Below, piece after piece: positions 39,791 through 52,807 of a DNA stretch of 64,000 bases (positions within the stretch are counted from its first letter, which is position 1; every line of letters starts with the position of its first letter). Location: assembly GCF_029227915.1 (NCBI RefSeq), contig NC_079881.1, positions 31,101,501 through 31,165,500 of the forward strand, written 5' to 3'. Origin of the DNA: Hydractinia symbiolongicarpus. Its lineage: Eukaryota; Cnidaria; Hydrozoa; Anthoathecata; Hydractiniidae. A program made the position numbers and the translations under genes. The notes beneath the pieces were generated by a model. It was not told the DNA's origin and searched no databases. It saw nothing but the letters and a program-made list of their open reading frames with translations.

Positions 39791-40950
39791 ACTCCGTTAG
39801 AACTTCAATGAAATGTAGTTTTTAAAACTGTCGATATTACTTCAGCGCGCGATAACAGATCGGATTGGTCCCACAGTAAAGAATGACTTATTAAACTAAA
39901 TTTTTAAATGAAGTGCTACCACAGCGCCCAGTGTAATCGCTGAAGTTCGGCAGTCATGTCAAATTAAGAAGAATGTTATTTCTTGGAGTCCAATTGTCTC
40001 ATTTATCACATTTATCATGTCACAGTCCAAAGTTAGTTCAATTAAGTCCCACAGTCATTCGTTTCATTGTTAAAAGCGATGCAACCTAGTAATATCAAAA
40101 CAAATATCGCTAAATACATGTTGGTACGAATATGTGACCCAACCGTTGTAACTCAAACGGACTGACACCGTTAGAAAGTCAATGAAATGTAGTTTTTGAA
40201 ACTGTCTATATTTCTTCAGCGCGCGATAACGGCTAGGATTGGTTCCACAGTAAAAAATGACTTATTAATCTAAATTTTTAAATGAAGTGCTACCACAGCG
40301 CCCAGTGTTATCGCTGAGTTCCGGCAATCATGCCAAATTGAGAAGAATGTTATTTCTTGGAGTCAAATTTTCTCATTTATCACATTTATTAGGTCACAGT
40401 AAAAAGTTAGTTCAATTAAGTCCCACAGTCAATCGTTTCATTGTTAAAAGCGATGCAACCCAGTAATATCAAGAAAAAGATCGCTAAATACATGTTGGTA
40501 CGAATATTTGACCCAACCGTTGTAACTCAAACGGACTGACACCATTAAAAAGTCAATCAAATGTAGTTTTTGAAACTGTCGCTATTTCTTCAGCGCGCAA
40601 TAACGGCTAGGATTGGTCCCACAGTAAAAAATGACTTATTAATGTAAATTTATAAAAGAAACGCTACCACAGCGCCCAGTGTAAACGCTGAGTTCCGGCA
40701 ATCATGTCAAATTAAGAAGAATGTTATTTCTTGGAGTCCAATTGTCTCATTTAACACATTTATCAGGTCACAGTCCAAAGTTAGTTCAATTAAGTCCCAC
40801 AGTCAATCGTTTCATTGTTAAAAGCGATACAACCTTGTAATATCAAAAAAATATCGCTATATACATTTTGGTACGAATATGTGACCCACCGGTTGTAACT
40901 CAAACGGAGTGACACCGTTAGAAAGTCAATGAAATGTAGTTTTTGAAACT
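39791..40950. repeat. HOR-E copy 3, partial
   Basis: The anchors are 40078, 40452 and 40826. The first two monomers continue the four-monomer order of copies 1 and 2. The third instead resembles the 36714 monomer, sharing GATACAACC, ACATTTTGG and, just upstream, AATTTATAAAAGAAACGC. Thus 36340-36800 and 40452-40912 form a matching pair, 4112 bp (eleven monomers) apart, on either side of the four-monomer block. Confidence 0.82.
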
Positions 40951-43900
40951 GTTGCTATTTCTTCAGCGCGCGATAACGGCCAGGATTTGTCCCACAGTAA
41001 AAAAATGACTTTTTTATCCTAATTCTTAAATAAAGCGGTACCACAGCGCCCAGTGTAATCGCTGAGTTTCGGCAATCATGTCAAATTAAGAAGAATGTTA
41101 TTTCTTGGAGTCCAATTGTCTCATTTATCACATTTATCAGGTCACAGTCCAAACTTAGTTCAATTAAGTCCCGCAGTCAATCGTTTCATTGTTTAAAGCG
41201 ATGCAACCTAGTAATATCAGAAAAATACCGCTAAATACATGTTGGTACGAGTATGTGACACAGACGTTGTAACTCAAACGGACTGACACCGTTAAAAAGT
41301 CAATAAAATGTAGTTTTTGAAACTGTTGTTATTTCTTCAGCGCGCGATAACGGCTCGGATTGGTCCCACAGTAAAAAAATGACTTTTTTATTATCTTAAT
41401 TATTAAATGAAGCGCTAAACCAGCGTACAGTGTAATCGCTGAAGTTCGGCAATCATGTCAAATTCAGAAGAATGTTATTTCTTGGAGTCCAATTGTCTCA
41501 TTTATCACATTTATCAGGACACAGTCCAAAGTTAGTTCAATTAAGTCCCACAGTCATTCGTTTCATTGTTAAAAGCGATGCAACCTAGTAATATCGAAAC
41601 AAATATCGCTAAATACATGTTGGTACGAATATGTAACCCAACCGTTCTAACTCAAACGGACTGACACCGTTAGAACGTCAATGAAATGTAGTTTTTAAAA
41701 CTGTCGATATTACTTCAGCGCGCGATAACAGATTGGATTGGTCCCACAGTAAAGAATAACTTATTAAACTAAATTTTTAAATGAAGTGCTACCACAGCGC
41801 CCAGTGTAATCGCTGAAGTTCGGCAGTCATGTCAAATTAAGAAGAATGTTATTTCTTGGAGTCCAATTGTCTCATTTATCACATTTATCATGTCACAGTC
41901 CAAAGTTAGTTCAATTAAGTCCCACAGTCAATCGTTTCATTGTTAAAAGCGATGCAACCTAGTAATATCAAAAAAATATCGCTATATACATATTGGTACG
42001 AATATGTGACCCACCGGTTGTAACTCAAACGGAGTGACACCGTTAGAAAGTCAATGAAATGTAGTTTTTGAAACTGTTGCTATTTCTTAAGCGCGCGATA
42101 ACGGCCAGGATTTGTCCCACAGTAAAAAAATGACTTTTTTATCATAATTCTTAAATGAAGCGGTACCACAGCGCCCAGTGTAATCGCTGAGTTTCGGCAA
42201 TCATGTCAAATTAAGAAGAATGTTATTTCTTGGAGTCCAATTGTCTCATTTATCACATTTATCATGTCACAGTCCAAAGTTAGTTCAATTAAGTCCCACA
42301 GTCATTCGTTTCATTGTTAAAAGCGATGCAACCTAGTAATATCAAAACAAATATCGCTAAATACATGTTGGTACGAATATGTGACCCAACCGTTGTAACT
42401 CAAACGGACTGACACCGTTAGAAAGTCAATGAAATGTAGTTTTTGAAACTTTCTATATTTCTTCAGCGCGCGATAACGGCTAGGATTGGTTCCACAGTAA
42501 AAAATGACTTAATAATCTAAATTTTTAAATGAAGTGCTACCACAGCGCCCAGTGTTATCGCTGAGTTCCGGCAATCATGCCAAATTGAGAAGAATGTTAT
42601 TTCTTGGAGTCAAATTTTCTCATTTATCACATTTATTAGGTCACAGTAAAAAGTTAGTTCAATTAAGTCCCACAGTCAATCGTTTCATTGTTAAAAGCGA
42701 TGCAACCCAGTAATATCAAGAAAAAGATCGCTAAATACATGTTGGTACGAATATTTGACCCAACCGTTGTAACTCAAACGGACTGACACCATTAAAAAGT
42801 CAATCAAATGTAGTTTTTGAAACTGTCGCTATTTCTTCAGCGCGCGATAACGGCTAGGATTGGTCCCACAGTAAAAAATGACTTATTAATGTAAATTTAT
42901 AAAAGAAACGCTACCACAGCGCCCAGTGTAAGCGCTGAGTTCCGGCAATCATGTCAAATTAAGAAGAATGTTATTTCTTGGAGTCCAATTGTCTCATTTA
43001 TCACATTTATCAGGTCACAGTCCAAACTTAGTTCAATTAAGTCCCGCAGTCAATCGTTTCATTGTTTAAAGCGATGCAACCTAGTAATATCAGAAAAATA
43101 CCGCTAAATACATGTTGGTACGAATATTTGACCCAACCGTTGTAACTCAAACGGACTGACACCATTAAAAAGTCAATCAAATGTAGTTTTTGAAACTGTC
43201 GCTATTTCTTCAGCGCGCGATAACGGCCAGGATTTGTCCCACAGTAAAAAAATAACTTTTTTATCCTAATTCTTAAATGAAGCGGTACCACAGCGCCCAG
43301 TGTAATCGCTGAGTTTCGGCAATCATGTCAAATTAAGAAGAATGTTATTTCTTGGAGTCCAATTGTCTCATTTATCACATTTATCAGGTCACAGTCCAAA
43401 CTTAGTTCAATTAAGTCCCGCAGTCAATCGTTTCATTGTTTAAAGCGATGCAACCTAGTAATATCAGAAAAATACCGCTAAATACATGTTGGTACGAGTA
43501 TGTGACACAGACGTTGTAACTCAAACGGACTGACACCGTTAAAAAGTCAATAAAATGTAGTTTTTGAAACTGTTGTTATTTCTTCAGCGCGCGATAACGG
43601 CTCGGATTGGTCCCACAGTAAAAAAATGACTTTTTTATTATCTTAATTATTAAATGAAGCGTTACCACAGCGCCCAGTGTAATCGCTGAGTTTCGGCAAT
43701 CATGTCAAATTAAGAATAATGTTATTTCTTGGAGTCCAATTGTCTCATTTATCACATTTATCAGGTCACAGTCCAAGATTAGTTCAATTAAGTCCCACAG
43801 TCATTCGTTTCATTGTTAAAAGCGATGCAACCTAGTAATATCGAAACAAATATCGCTAAATACATGTTGGTACGAATATGTAACCCAACCGTTCTAACTC

Positions 43901-46700
43901 AAACGGACTGACACCGTTAGAACGTCAATGAAATGTAGTTTTTAAAACTGTCGATATTACTTCAGCGCGCGATAACAGATTGGATTGGTCCCACAGTAAA
44001 GAATGACTTATTAAACTAAATTTTTAAATGAAGTGCTACCACAGCGCCCAGTGTAATCGCTGAAGTTCGGCAGTCATGTCAAATTAAGAAGAATGTTATT
44101 TCTTGGAGTCCAATTGTCTCATTTATCACATTTATCATGTCACAGTCCCAAGTTAGTTCAATTAAGTACCACAGTCATTCGTTTCATTGTTAAAAGCGAT
44201 GCAACCTAGTAATATCAAAACAAATATCGCTAAATACATGTTGGTACGAATATGTGACCCAACCGTTGTAACTCAAACGGACTGACACCGTTAGAAAGTC
44301 AATGAAATGTAGTTTTTGAAACTGTCTATATTTCTTCAGCGCGCGATAACGGCTAGGATTGGTTCCACAGTAAAAAATGACTTAATAATCTAAATTTTTA
44401 AATGAAGTGCTACCACAGCGCCCAGTGTTATCGCTGAGTTCCGGCAATCATGCCAAATTGAGAAGAATGTTATTTTTTGGAGTCACATTTTCTCATTTAT
44501 CACATTTATTAGGTCACAGTAAAAAGTTAGTTCAATTAAGTCCCACAGTCAATCGTTTCATTGTTAAAAGCGATGCAACCCAGTAATATCAAGAAAAAGA
44601 TCGCTAAATACATGTTGGTACGAATATTTGACCCAACCGTTGTAACTCAAACGGACTGACACCATTAAAAAGTCAATCAAATGTAGTTTTTGAAACTGTC
44701 GCTATTTCTTCAGCGCGCAATAACGGCTAGGATTGATCCAACAGTAAAAAATGACTTATTAATGTAAATTTCTAAAAGAAACGCTACCACAGCGCCCAGT
44801 GTAAACGCTGAGTTCCGGCAGTCATGTCAAATTAAGAAGAATGTTATTTCTTGGAGTCCAATTGTCTCATTTATCACATTTATCAGGTCACAGTCCGAAG
44901 TTAGTTCAATTAAGTCCCACAGTCAATCGTTTCATTGTTAAAAGCGATGCAACCTTGTAATATCAAAAAAATATCGCTATATACATATTGGTACGAATAT
45001 GTGACCCACCGGTTGTAACTCAAACGGAGTGACACCGTTAGAAAGTCAATGAAATGTAGTTTTTGAAACTGTTGCTATTTCTTAAGCGCGCGATAACGGC
45101 CAGGATTTGTCCCACAGTAAAAAAATGACTTTTTTATCCTAATTCTTAAATGAAGCGGTACCACAGCGCCCAGTGTAATCGCTGAGTTTCGGCAATCATG
45201 TCAAATTAAGAAGAATGTTATTTCTTGGAGTCCAATTGTCTCATTTATCACATTTATCAGGTCACAGTCCAAACTTAGTTCAATTAAGTCCCGCAGTCAA
45301 TCGTTTTCTTGTTTAAAGCGATGCAACCTAGTAATATCAGAAAAATACCGCTAAATACATGTTGGTACGAGTATGTGACACAGACGTTGTAACTCAAACG
45401 GAGTGACACCGTTAAAAAGTCAATAAAATGTAGTTTTTGAAACTGTTGTTATTTCTTCAGAGCGCGATAACGGCTCGGATTTGTCCCACAGTAAAAAAAT
45501 GACTTTTTTATTATCTTAATTATTAAATGAAGCGGTACCACCGCGCCCAGTGTAATCGCTGAGTTTCGGCAATCATGTCAAATTAAGAAGAATGTTATTT
45601 CTTGGAGTCCAATTGTCTCATTTATCACATTTATCAGGTCACAGTCTAAAGTTAGTTCAATTAAGTCCCACAGTCAATCGTTTCATTGTTTAAAGCGATG
45701 CAACCTAGTAATATCAGAAAAATACCGCTAAATACATGTTGGTACGAATATGTGACCCAACCGTTCTAACTCAAACGGACTGACACCGTCAGAAAGTCAA
45801 TGAAATGTAGTTTTTGAAACTGTCGATATTTCTTCAGCGCGCGATAACAGATAGGATTGGTCCCACAGTAAAGAATGACTTATTTATCTAAATTTTTAAA
45901 TAAAGCGCTAAACCAGCGTACAGTGTAATCGCTGAAGTGCGGCAATCATATCAAATTAAGAAGAATGTTACTTCTTGGAGTCCAGTTGTCTCATTTATCA
46001 CATTTATCAGGTCACAGTCCAAAGTTAGTTCAATTAATTCCCACAGTCATTCGTTTCATTGTTAAAAGCGATGCAACCTTGTAATATCAGAAAAATACCG
46101 CTAAATACATGTTGGTATGAATATGTGACCCAACCGTTCTAACTCAAACGGACTGACACCGTCAGAAAGTCAATGAAATGTAGTTTTTGAAACTGTCGAT
46201 ATTTCTTCAGCGCGCGATAACAGATAGGATTGGTCCCACAGTAAAGAATGAGTTATTTATCTAAATTTTTAAATAAAGCGCTAAACCAGCGTACAGTGTA
46301 ATCGCTGAAGTTCGGCAATCATGTCAAATTAAGAAGAATGTTACTTCTTGGAGTCCAATTGTCTCATTTATCACATTTATTAGGTCACAGTAAAAAGTTA
46401 GTTCAATTAAGTGCCACAGTCAATCGTTTCATTGTTAAAAGCGATGCAACCCAGTAATAACAAGAAAAAGATCGCTAAATACATGTTGGTACGAATATTT
46501 GACCCAACCGTTGTAACTCAAACGGAATGACACCATTAAAAAGTCAATCAAATGTAGTTTTTGAAACTGTCGCTATTTCTTCAGCGCGCAATAACGGCTA
46601 GGATTGGTCCCACAGTAAAAAATGACTTATTAACGTAAATTTCTAAAAGAAACGCTACCACAGCGCCCAGTGTAAACATTAAGTTCCGGCAATCATGTCA
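40951..46700. repeat. Domain with five- and six-monomer periodicity
   Basis: The anchors are 41200, 41577, 41951, 42325, 42699, 43073, 43447, 43824, 44198, 44572, 44946, 45320, 45697, 46070 and 46443. The pair 41200/41577 recurs at 43447/43824 (2247 bp, six monomers); 42325/42699 recurs at 44198/44572, and 43447 at 45320 (1873 bp, five monomers). The marker GTATGTGACACAGACG tags 41200, 43447 and 45320. The monomers starting there are 377 bp because of an extra ATT in the A/T block. Monomers 45697 and 46070 are an adjacent near-duplicate pair sharing GACACCGTCAGAAAG and AAATAAAGCGC. Confidence 0.83.
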
Positions 46701-49700
46701 AATTAAGAAGAATGTTATTTCTTGGAGTCCAATTGTCTCATTTATCACATTTATCAGGTCACAGTCCAAAGTTAGTTCAATTAAGTCCCACAGTCAATCG
46801 TTTCATTGTTAAAAGCGATGCAACCTAGTAATATCAAAAAAATATCACTAAATACATATTGGTACGAATATGTGACACACCGGTTGTAACCCAAACGGAG
46901 TGACACCGTTAGAAAGTCAATGAAATGTAGTTTTTGAAACTGTTGCTATTTCTTCAGCGCGCGTTAACGGCCAGGATTGGTCCCACAGTAAAAAAATGAC
47001 TTTTTTATCTTAATTCTTAAATGAGGCGCTACCACAGCGCCCAGTGTAATCGCTGAGTTCCGGCAATCATGCCAAATTGAGAAGAATGTTATTTCTTGGA
47101 GTCAAATTTTCTCATTTATCACATTTATTAGGTCACAGTCCAAAGTTAGTTCAATTAAGTCCCACAGTCAATTGTTTCATTGTTAAAAGCGATGCAACCT
47201 AGTAATATCAAAAAAAAAATCGCTAAATACATGTTGGTACGAATATTTGACCCAACCGTTGTAACTCAAACGGACTGACACCATTAAGAAATCAATCAAA
47301 TGTAGTTTTTCAAACTGTAGCTATTTCTTCAGCGCGCAATAACGGCTAGGATTGGTCCCACAGTAAAAAAATGACTTTTTTTAGCTTAATTCTTAAATGA
47401 GGCGCTACCACAGCGCCCAGTGTAATCGCTGAAGTTCGGCAATCATGTCAAATTAAGAAGAATGTTATATCTTGGAGTCCAATTGTCTCATTTATCACAT
47501 TTATCAGGTCACAGTCCAAGGTTAGTTCAATTAAGTCCCATAGTCATTCGTTTTATTGTTAAAAGAGATGCAACCTAGTAATATCAAAAAAAATGTCGCT
47601 AAATACATGTTGGTACGAATATGTGACCCAACCGTTCTAACTCAAACGGACTGACACCGCTAGAAAGTCAATGAAATGTAGTTTTTGAAACTGTCGATAT
47701 TTCTTCAGCGCGCGATAACAGATAGGATTGGTCCCACAGTAAAGAATGACTTATTTATCTAAATTTTTAAATGAAGCGCTAAACCAGCGTACAGTGTAAT
47801 CGCTGAAGTTCGGCAATCATGTCAAATTAAGAAGAATGTTATTTCTTGGAGTCCAATTGTCTCATTTATCACATTTATCAGGTCACAGTCCAAAGTTAGT
47901 TCAATTAAGTCCCACAGTCATTCGTTTCATTGTTAAAAGCGATGCAACCTAGTAATATCAAAACAAATATCGCTAAATACATGTTGGTACGAATATGTGA
48001 CCCAACCGTTCTAACTCAAACGGACTAACACCGTTAGAAAGTCAATGAAATGTAGTTATTGAAACTGTCGCTATTTCTACAGCGCGCGATAACAGATAGG
48101 ATTGGTCTCACAGTAAAGAATGACTTATAAATCTAAATTTTTAGATGAAGTGCTACCACAGCGCCCAGTGTAATTGCTGAAGTTTGGCAATCATGTCAAA
48201 TTAAGAAGGATGTTATTTCTTGGAGTCCAATTGTCTCATTTATCACATTTATCAGGTCACTGTCCAAAGTTAGTTCAATTAAGTCCCACAGTCATTGGTT
48301 TCATTGTTAAAAACGATGCAACCTAGTAATATCAAAAAAAAAATCGCTAAATACATGTTGGTACGAATATGTGACCCAACCGTTCTAACTCAAACGGACT
48401 AACACCGTTAGAAAGTCAATGAAATGTAGTTATTGAAACTGTCGCTATTTCTACAGCGCGCGATAACAGATAGGATTGGTCTCACAGTAAAGAATGACTT
48501 ATAAATCTAAATTTTTAGATGAAGTGCTACCACAGCGCCCAGTGTAATTGCTGAAGTTCGGCAATCATGTCAAATTAAGAAGGATGTTATTTCTTGGAGT
48601 CCAATTGTCTCATTTATCACATTTATCAGGTCACTGTCCAAAGTTAGTTCAATTAAGTCCCACAGTCATTGGTTTCATTGTTAAAAACGATGCAACCTAG
48701 TAATATCAAAACAAATATCGCTAAATACATGTTGGTACGAATATGTGACCCAACCGTTGTAACTCAAACGGACTGACACCGTTAGAAAGTCAATGAAATG
48801 TAGTTTTTGAAACTGTCGATATTTCTTCACCGCGCGATAACAGATAGGATTGGTCCCACAGTAAAAAATGACTTATTAATCTAAATTTTTAAATGAAGCG
48901 CTAAACCAGCGTACAGTGTAATCGCTAAAGTTCAGCAATCATGTCAAATTAAGAAGAATGTTATTTCTTGGAGTCCAATTGTCTCATTTATCACATTTAT
49001 CAAGTCACAGTCCAAAGTTAGTTCAATTAAGTCCCACAGTTATTCGTTTCATTGTTAAAAGCGATGCAACCTAGTAATATCAAAACAAATATCGCTAAAT
49101 ACATGTTCGTACAAATATGTGACCCAACCGTTCTAACTCAAACGGACTGACACCGTTAGAAAGTCAATGAAATATAGTTTTTGAAACTGTCGATATTTCT
49201 ACAGCGCGCGATAACAGATAGGATTGGTCCCACAGTAAAGAATGACTTATAAATCTAAATTTTTAAATGAAGTGCTACCACAGCGCCCAGTGTAAACGCT
49301 GAAGTTCGGTAATCATGTCAAATTAAGAAGAATGTTAATTCTTGGAGTCAAATTGTCTCATTTATCACATTTATCAGGTCACAGTCCAAAGTTAGTTCAA
49401 TTAAGTCCCACAGTCATTGGTTTCATTGTTAAAAGCGATGCAACCTAGTAATATCAAAACAAATATCGCTAAATACATGTTGGTACGAATATGTGACCCA
49501 ACCGTTGTATCTCAAACGGACTGACACCGATAGAAAGTCAATGAAATGTAGTTTTTGAAACTGTCTATATTTCTGCAGCGCGCAATAACGGCTAGGATTG
49601 GTCCCACTGTAAAAAATGACTTATTAATCTAAATTTTTAAATGAAGTGCTACCACAGCGCCCAGTGTTATCGCTGAGTTCCGGCAATCATGCCAAATTGA

Positions 49701-51990
49701 GAAGAATGTTTTTTCTTGGAGTCAAATTTTTTCATTTATCACATTTATTAGTTCACAGTCCAAAGTTAGTTCAATTAAGTCCCACAGTCAATCGTTTCAT
49801 TGTTAAAAGCGATGCAACCTAGTAATATCAAAAAAAAGATCGCTAAATACATGTTGGTACGAATATTTGACCCAACCGTTGTAACTCAAACGAACTGACA
49901 CCATTAAAAAGTTAATCAAATGTAGTTTTTGAAACTGTCGCTATTTCTTCAGCGCGCAATAACGGCTGGGATTGGTCCCACAGTAAAATTGACTTATTAA
50001 TGTAAATTTCTAAAAGAAGCGCTACCACAGGGCCCAGTGTAAACGCTGAGTTCCGGCAATCATATCAAATTAAGAAGAATGTTATTTCTTGCAGTCCAAT
50101 TATCTCATTTATCACATTTATCAGGTCACAGTCCAAAGTTAGTTCAATTAAGTCCCACAGTCAGTCGTTTCATTGTTAAAAGCGATGCAACCTAGTAATA
50201 TCAAAACAAATATCGCTAAATACATGTTGGTACGAATATGTGACCCAACCATTGCAACTCAAACGGACTGACACAGTTAGAAAGTCAATAAAATGTAGTT
50301 TTTGAAACTATCAATATTTCTTCAGCGCGCAATAACAGATAGGATTGGTCCCACAGTAAAAAATGACTTATTAATCTAAATTTTTAAATGAAGTGCTACC
50401 ACAGCGCCCAGTGTATTCGCTGAAGTTCGGCAATCATGTCAAATTAAGAAGAATGTTATTTCTTGCAGTCCAATTATCTCATTTATCACATTTATCAGGT
50501 CACAGTCCAAAGTTAGTTCAATTAAGTCCCACAGTCAGTCGTTTCATTGTTAAAAGCGATGCAACCTAGTAATATCAAAACAAATATCGCTAAATACATG
50601 TTGGTACGAATATTTGACCCAACCGTTGTAACTAAAACGGACTGACTCCAATAAAAAGTCAATAAGATGTAGTTTTTGAAACTGTCGCTATTTCTTCAGC
50701 GCGGGATAACGGCTAGGATTGGTCCCACAGTAAAAAATGACTTATTAATCTAAATTTTTAAATGAAGCGCTTCCACAGCGCCCACTGTAATCGCTAAGTT
50801 CCGGCAATCATGTCAAATTGAGAAGAATGTTATTTCTTGGAGTCCAATTGTCTCATTTATCACATTTATCAGGTCACAGTCCAAGGTTAGTTCAATTAAG
50901 TCCCATAGTTATTCGTTTAATTGTTAAAAGCGATGCAACCTAGTAATATTAAAAAAAATGTCGCTAAATACATGTTGGTACGAATATGTGACCCAACCGT
51001 TCTAACTCAAACGGACTGACACCGTTAGAAAGTCAATGAAATGTAGTTTTTGAAACTGTCGATATTTCTTCAGCGCGCGATAACAGATAGGATTGGTCCC
51101 ACAGTAAAGAATGACTTATTTATCTAAATTTTTAAATGAAGCGCTAAACCAGCGTACAGTGTAATCGCTACAGTTCAGCAATCATGTCAAATTAAGAAGA
51201 ATGTTATTTCTTGGAGTCCAATTGTCTCATTTATCACATTTATCAAGTCACAGCCCAAAGTTAGTTCAATTAAGTCCCACAGTCATTCGTTTCATTGTTA
51301 AAAGCGATGCAACCTAGTAATATCAAAACAAATATCGCTAAATACATGTTCGTACGAATATGTGACCCAACCGTTCTAATTCAAACGGACTGACACCGTT
51401 AGAAAGTCAATGAAATATAGTTTTTGAAACTGTCGATATTTCTACAGCGCGCGATAACAGATAGGATTGGTCCCACAGTAATGAATGACTTAAAAATCTA
51501 AATTTTTAAATGAAGTGCTACCACAGCGCCCAGTGTAAACGCTGAAGTTCGGCAATCATGTCAAATTAAGAAGAATGTTATTTCTTGGAGTCCAATTGTC
51601 TCATTTATCACATTTATCAGGTCACAGTCCAAAGTTAGTTCAATTAAGTCCCACAGTCATTGGTTTCATTGTTAAAAGCGATGCAACCTAGTAATGTCAA
51701 AACAAATATCGCTAAATACATTTTGGTACGAATATGAGACCAAACCGTTGTAACTCAAACGGACTGACACCGTTAGAAAGTCAATGAAATGTAGTTTTTG
51801 AAACTGTTGCTATTTCTTCAGCGCGCGATAACGGCTAGGATTGGTCCCACAGTAAAAATATGACTTTTTTATTATCTTAATTCTTAAATGAAGCGGTACC
51901 ACAGCGCCCACTGTAATCGCTGAGTTTCGGCAATCATGTCAAATTAAGAAGAATGTTATTTCTTGGAGTCCAATTGTCTCATTTATCACA
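46701..51990. repeat. Mostly irregular monomers with local duplications
   Basis: The anchors are 46817, 47191, 47567, 47941, 48315, 48689, 49063, 49437, 49811, 50184, 50558, 50932, 51306 and 51680. No long regular unit is apparent. Monomers 49063 and 49437 resemble 51306 and 51680 at 2243 bp (six monomers), sharing TATCAAGTCACAG, AGTTCAGCAATC, CATGTTCGTAC and CATTGGTTTC. Monomers 50184 and 50558 share CAGTCAGTCG and CTTGCAGTCCAATTATC, a 374-bp local duplication. Nothing but satellite is seen. Confidence 0.82.
47972..48719. repeat. Adjacent duplicated monomer, 374 bp x 2
   Basis: The segment from about 47972 to 48345 is repeated at once in 48346-48719. Both copies share GACTAACACC, TAGTTATTGAAAC, TTTCTACAGCGCG, TTTTTAGATGAAG, GTAATTGCTGAAG, AAGGATGTT, TCACTGTCC, CATTGGTTTC and AAAAACGATG. 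One visible difference is AGTTTGGC (48181) against AGTTCGGC. This is a recent single-monomer duplication. Confidence 0.88.
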
Positions 51991-52745
51991 ACGATCAGGT
52001 CACAGTCCAAAGTTAGTTCTATTAAGTCCCGCAGTCAATCGTTTCATTGTTTAAAGCGATGCAACCTAGTAATATCCGAAAAATACCGCTAAATACATGT
52101 TGGTACGAGTATGTGACCCAAACGTTGTAACTCAAACGGACTGACACCGTTAGAAAGTCAATGAAATGTAGTTTTTGAAACTGTTGTTATTTCTTCATCG
52201 GGCGATAACGGCTAGGATTTGGTCCCACAGTAAAAAAATGACTTTTTTATCTTAATTCTTAAATGAAGCGGTACCACAGCGCCCAGTGGAATCGCTGAGT
52301 TTCGGCAATCATGTCAAATTAAGAAGAATGTTGTTTCTTGGAGTCCAATTGTCTCATTTATCACATTTATCAGGTCACAGTCCAAAGTTAGTTCTATTAA
52401 GTCCCGCAGTCAATCGTTTCATTGTTTAAAGCGATGCAACCTAGTAATATCAGAAAAATACCGCTAAATACATGTTGGTACGAGTATGTGACCCAAACGT
52501 TGTAACTCAAACGGACTGACACCGTTAGAAAGTCAATGAAATGTAGTTTTTGAAACTGTTGTTATTTCTTCATCGGGCGATAACGGCTAGGATTTGGTCC
52601 CACAGTAAAAAAATGACTTTTTTATCTTAATTCTTAAATGAAGCGGTACCACAGCGCCCAGTGGAATCGCTGAGTTTCGGCAATCATGTCAAACTAAGAA
52701 GAATGTTGTTTCTTGGAGTCCAATTGTCTCATTTATCACATTTAT
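51991..52745. repeat. Adjacent duplicated monomer, 375 bp x 2
   Basis: Anchors 52058 and 52433 mark two almost identical neighbours. Both have GTTCTATTAAGTCCCGC, a GTATGTGACCCAAACG block, CATCGGGCGATAACGG in place of the usual GCGCGCG core, GGATTTGGTCCC with one extra T, and GTGGAATCGCTG. The loss of the GCGCGC core here marks the subtypes of the right-hand part of the window. Confidence 0.87.
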
Positions 52746-52807
52746 CAGGTCACAGTCCAAAGTTAGTTCAATTAAGTGGCACAGTCAATATTTTCACTGT
52801 TAAAAGC

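Noticed and set aside
52196-52210. CENP-B box (pattern NTTCGNNNNANNCGGGN)
   Set aside because: CATCGGGCG and GTTCGGC resemble parts of the motif, but I found no place where the TTCG, A and CGGG elements fall at the required spacing.
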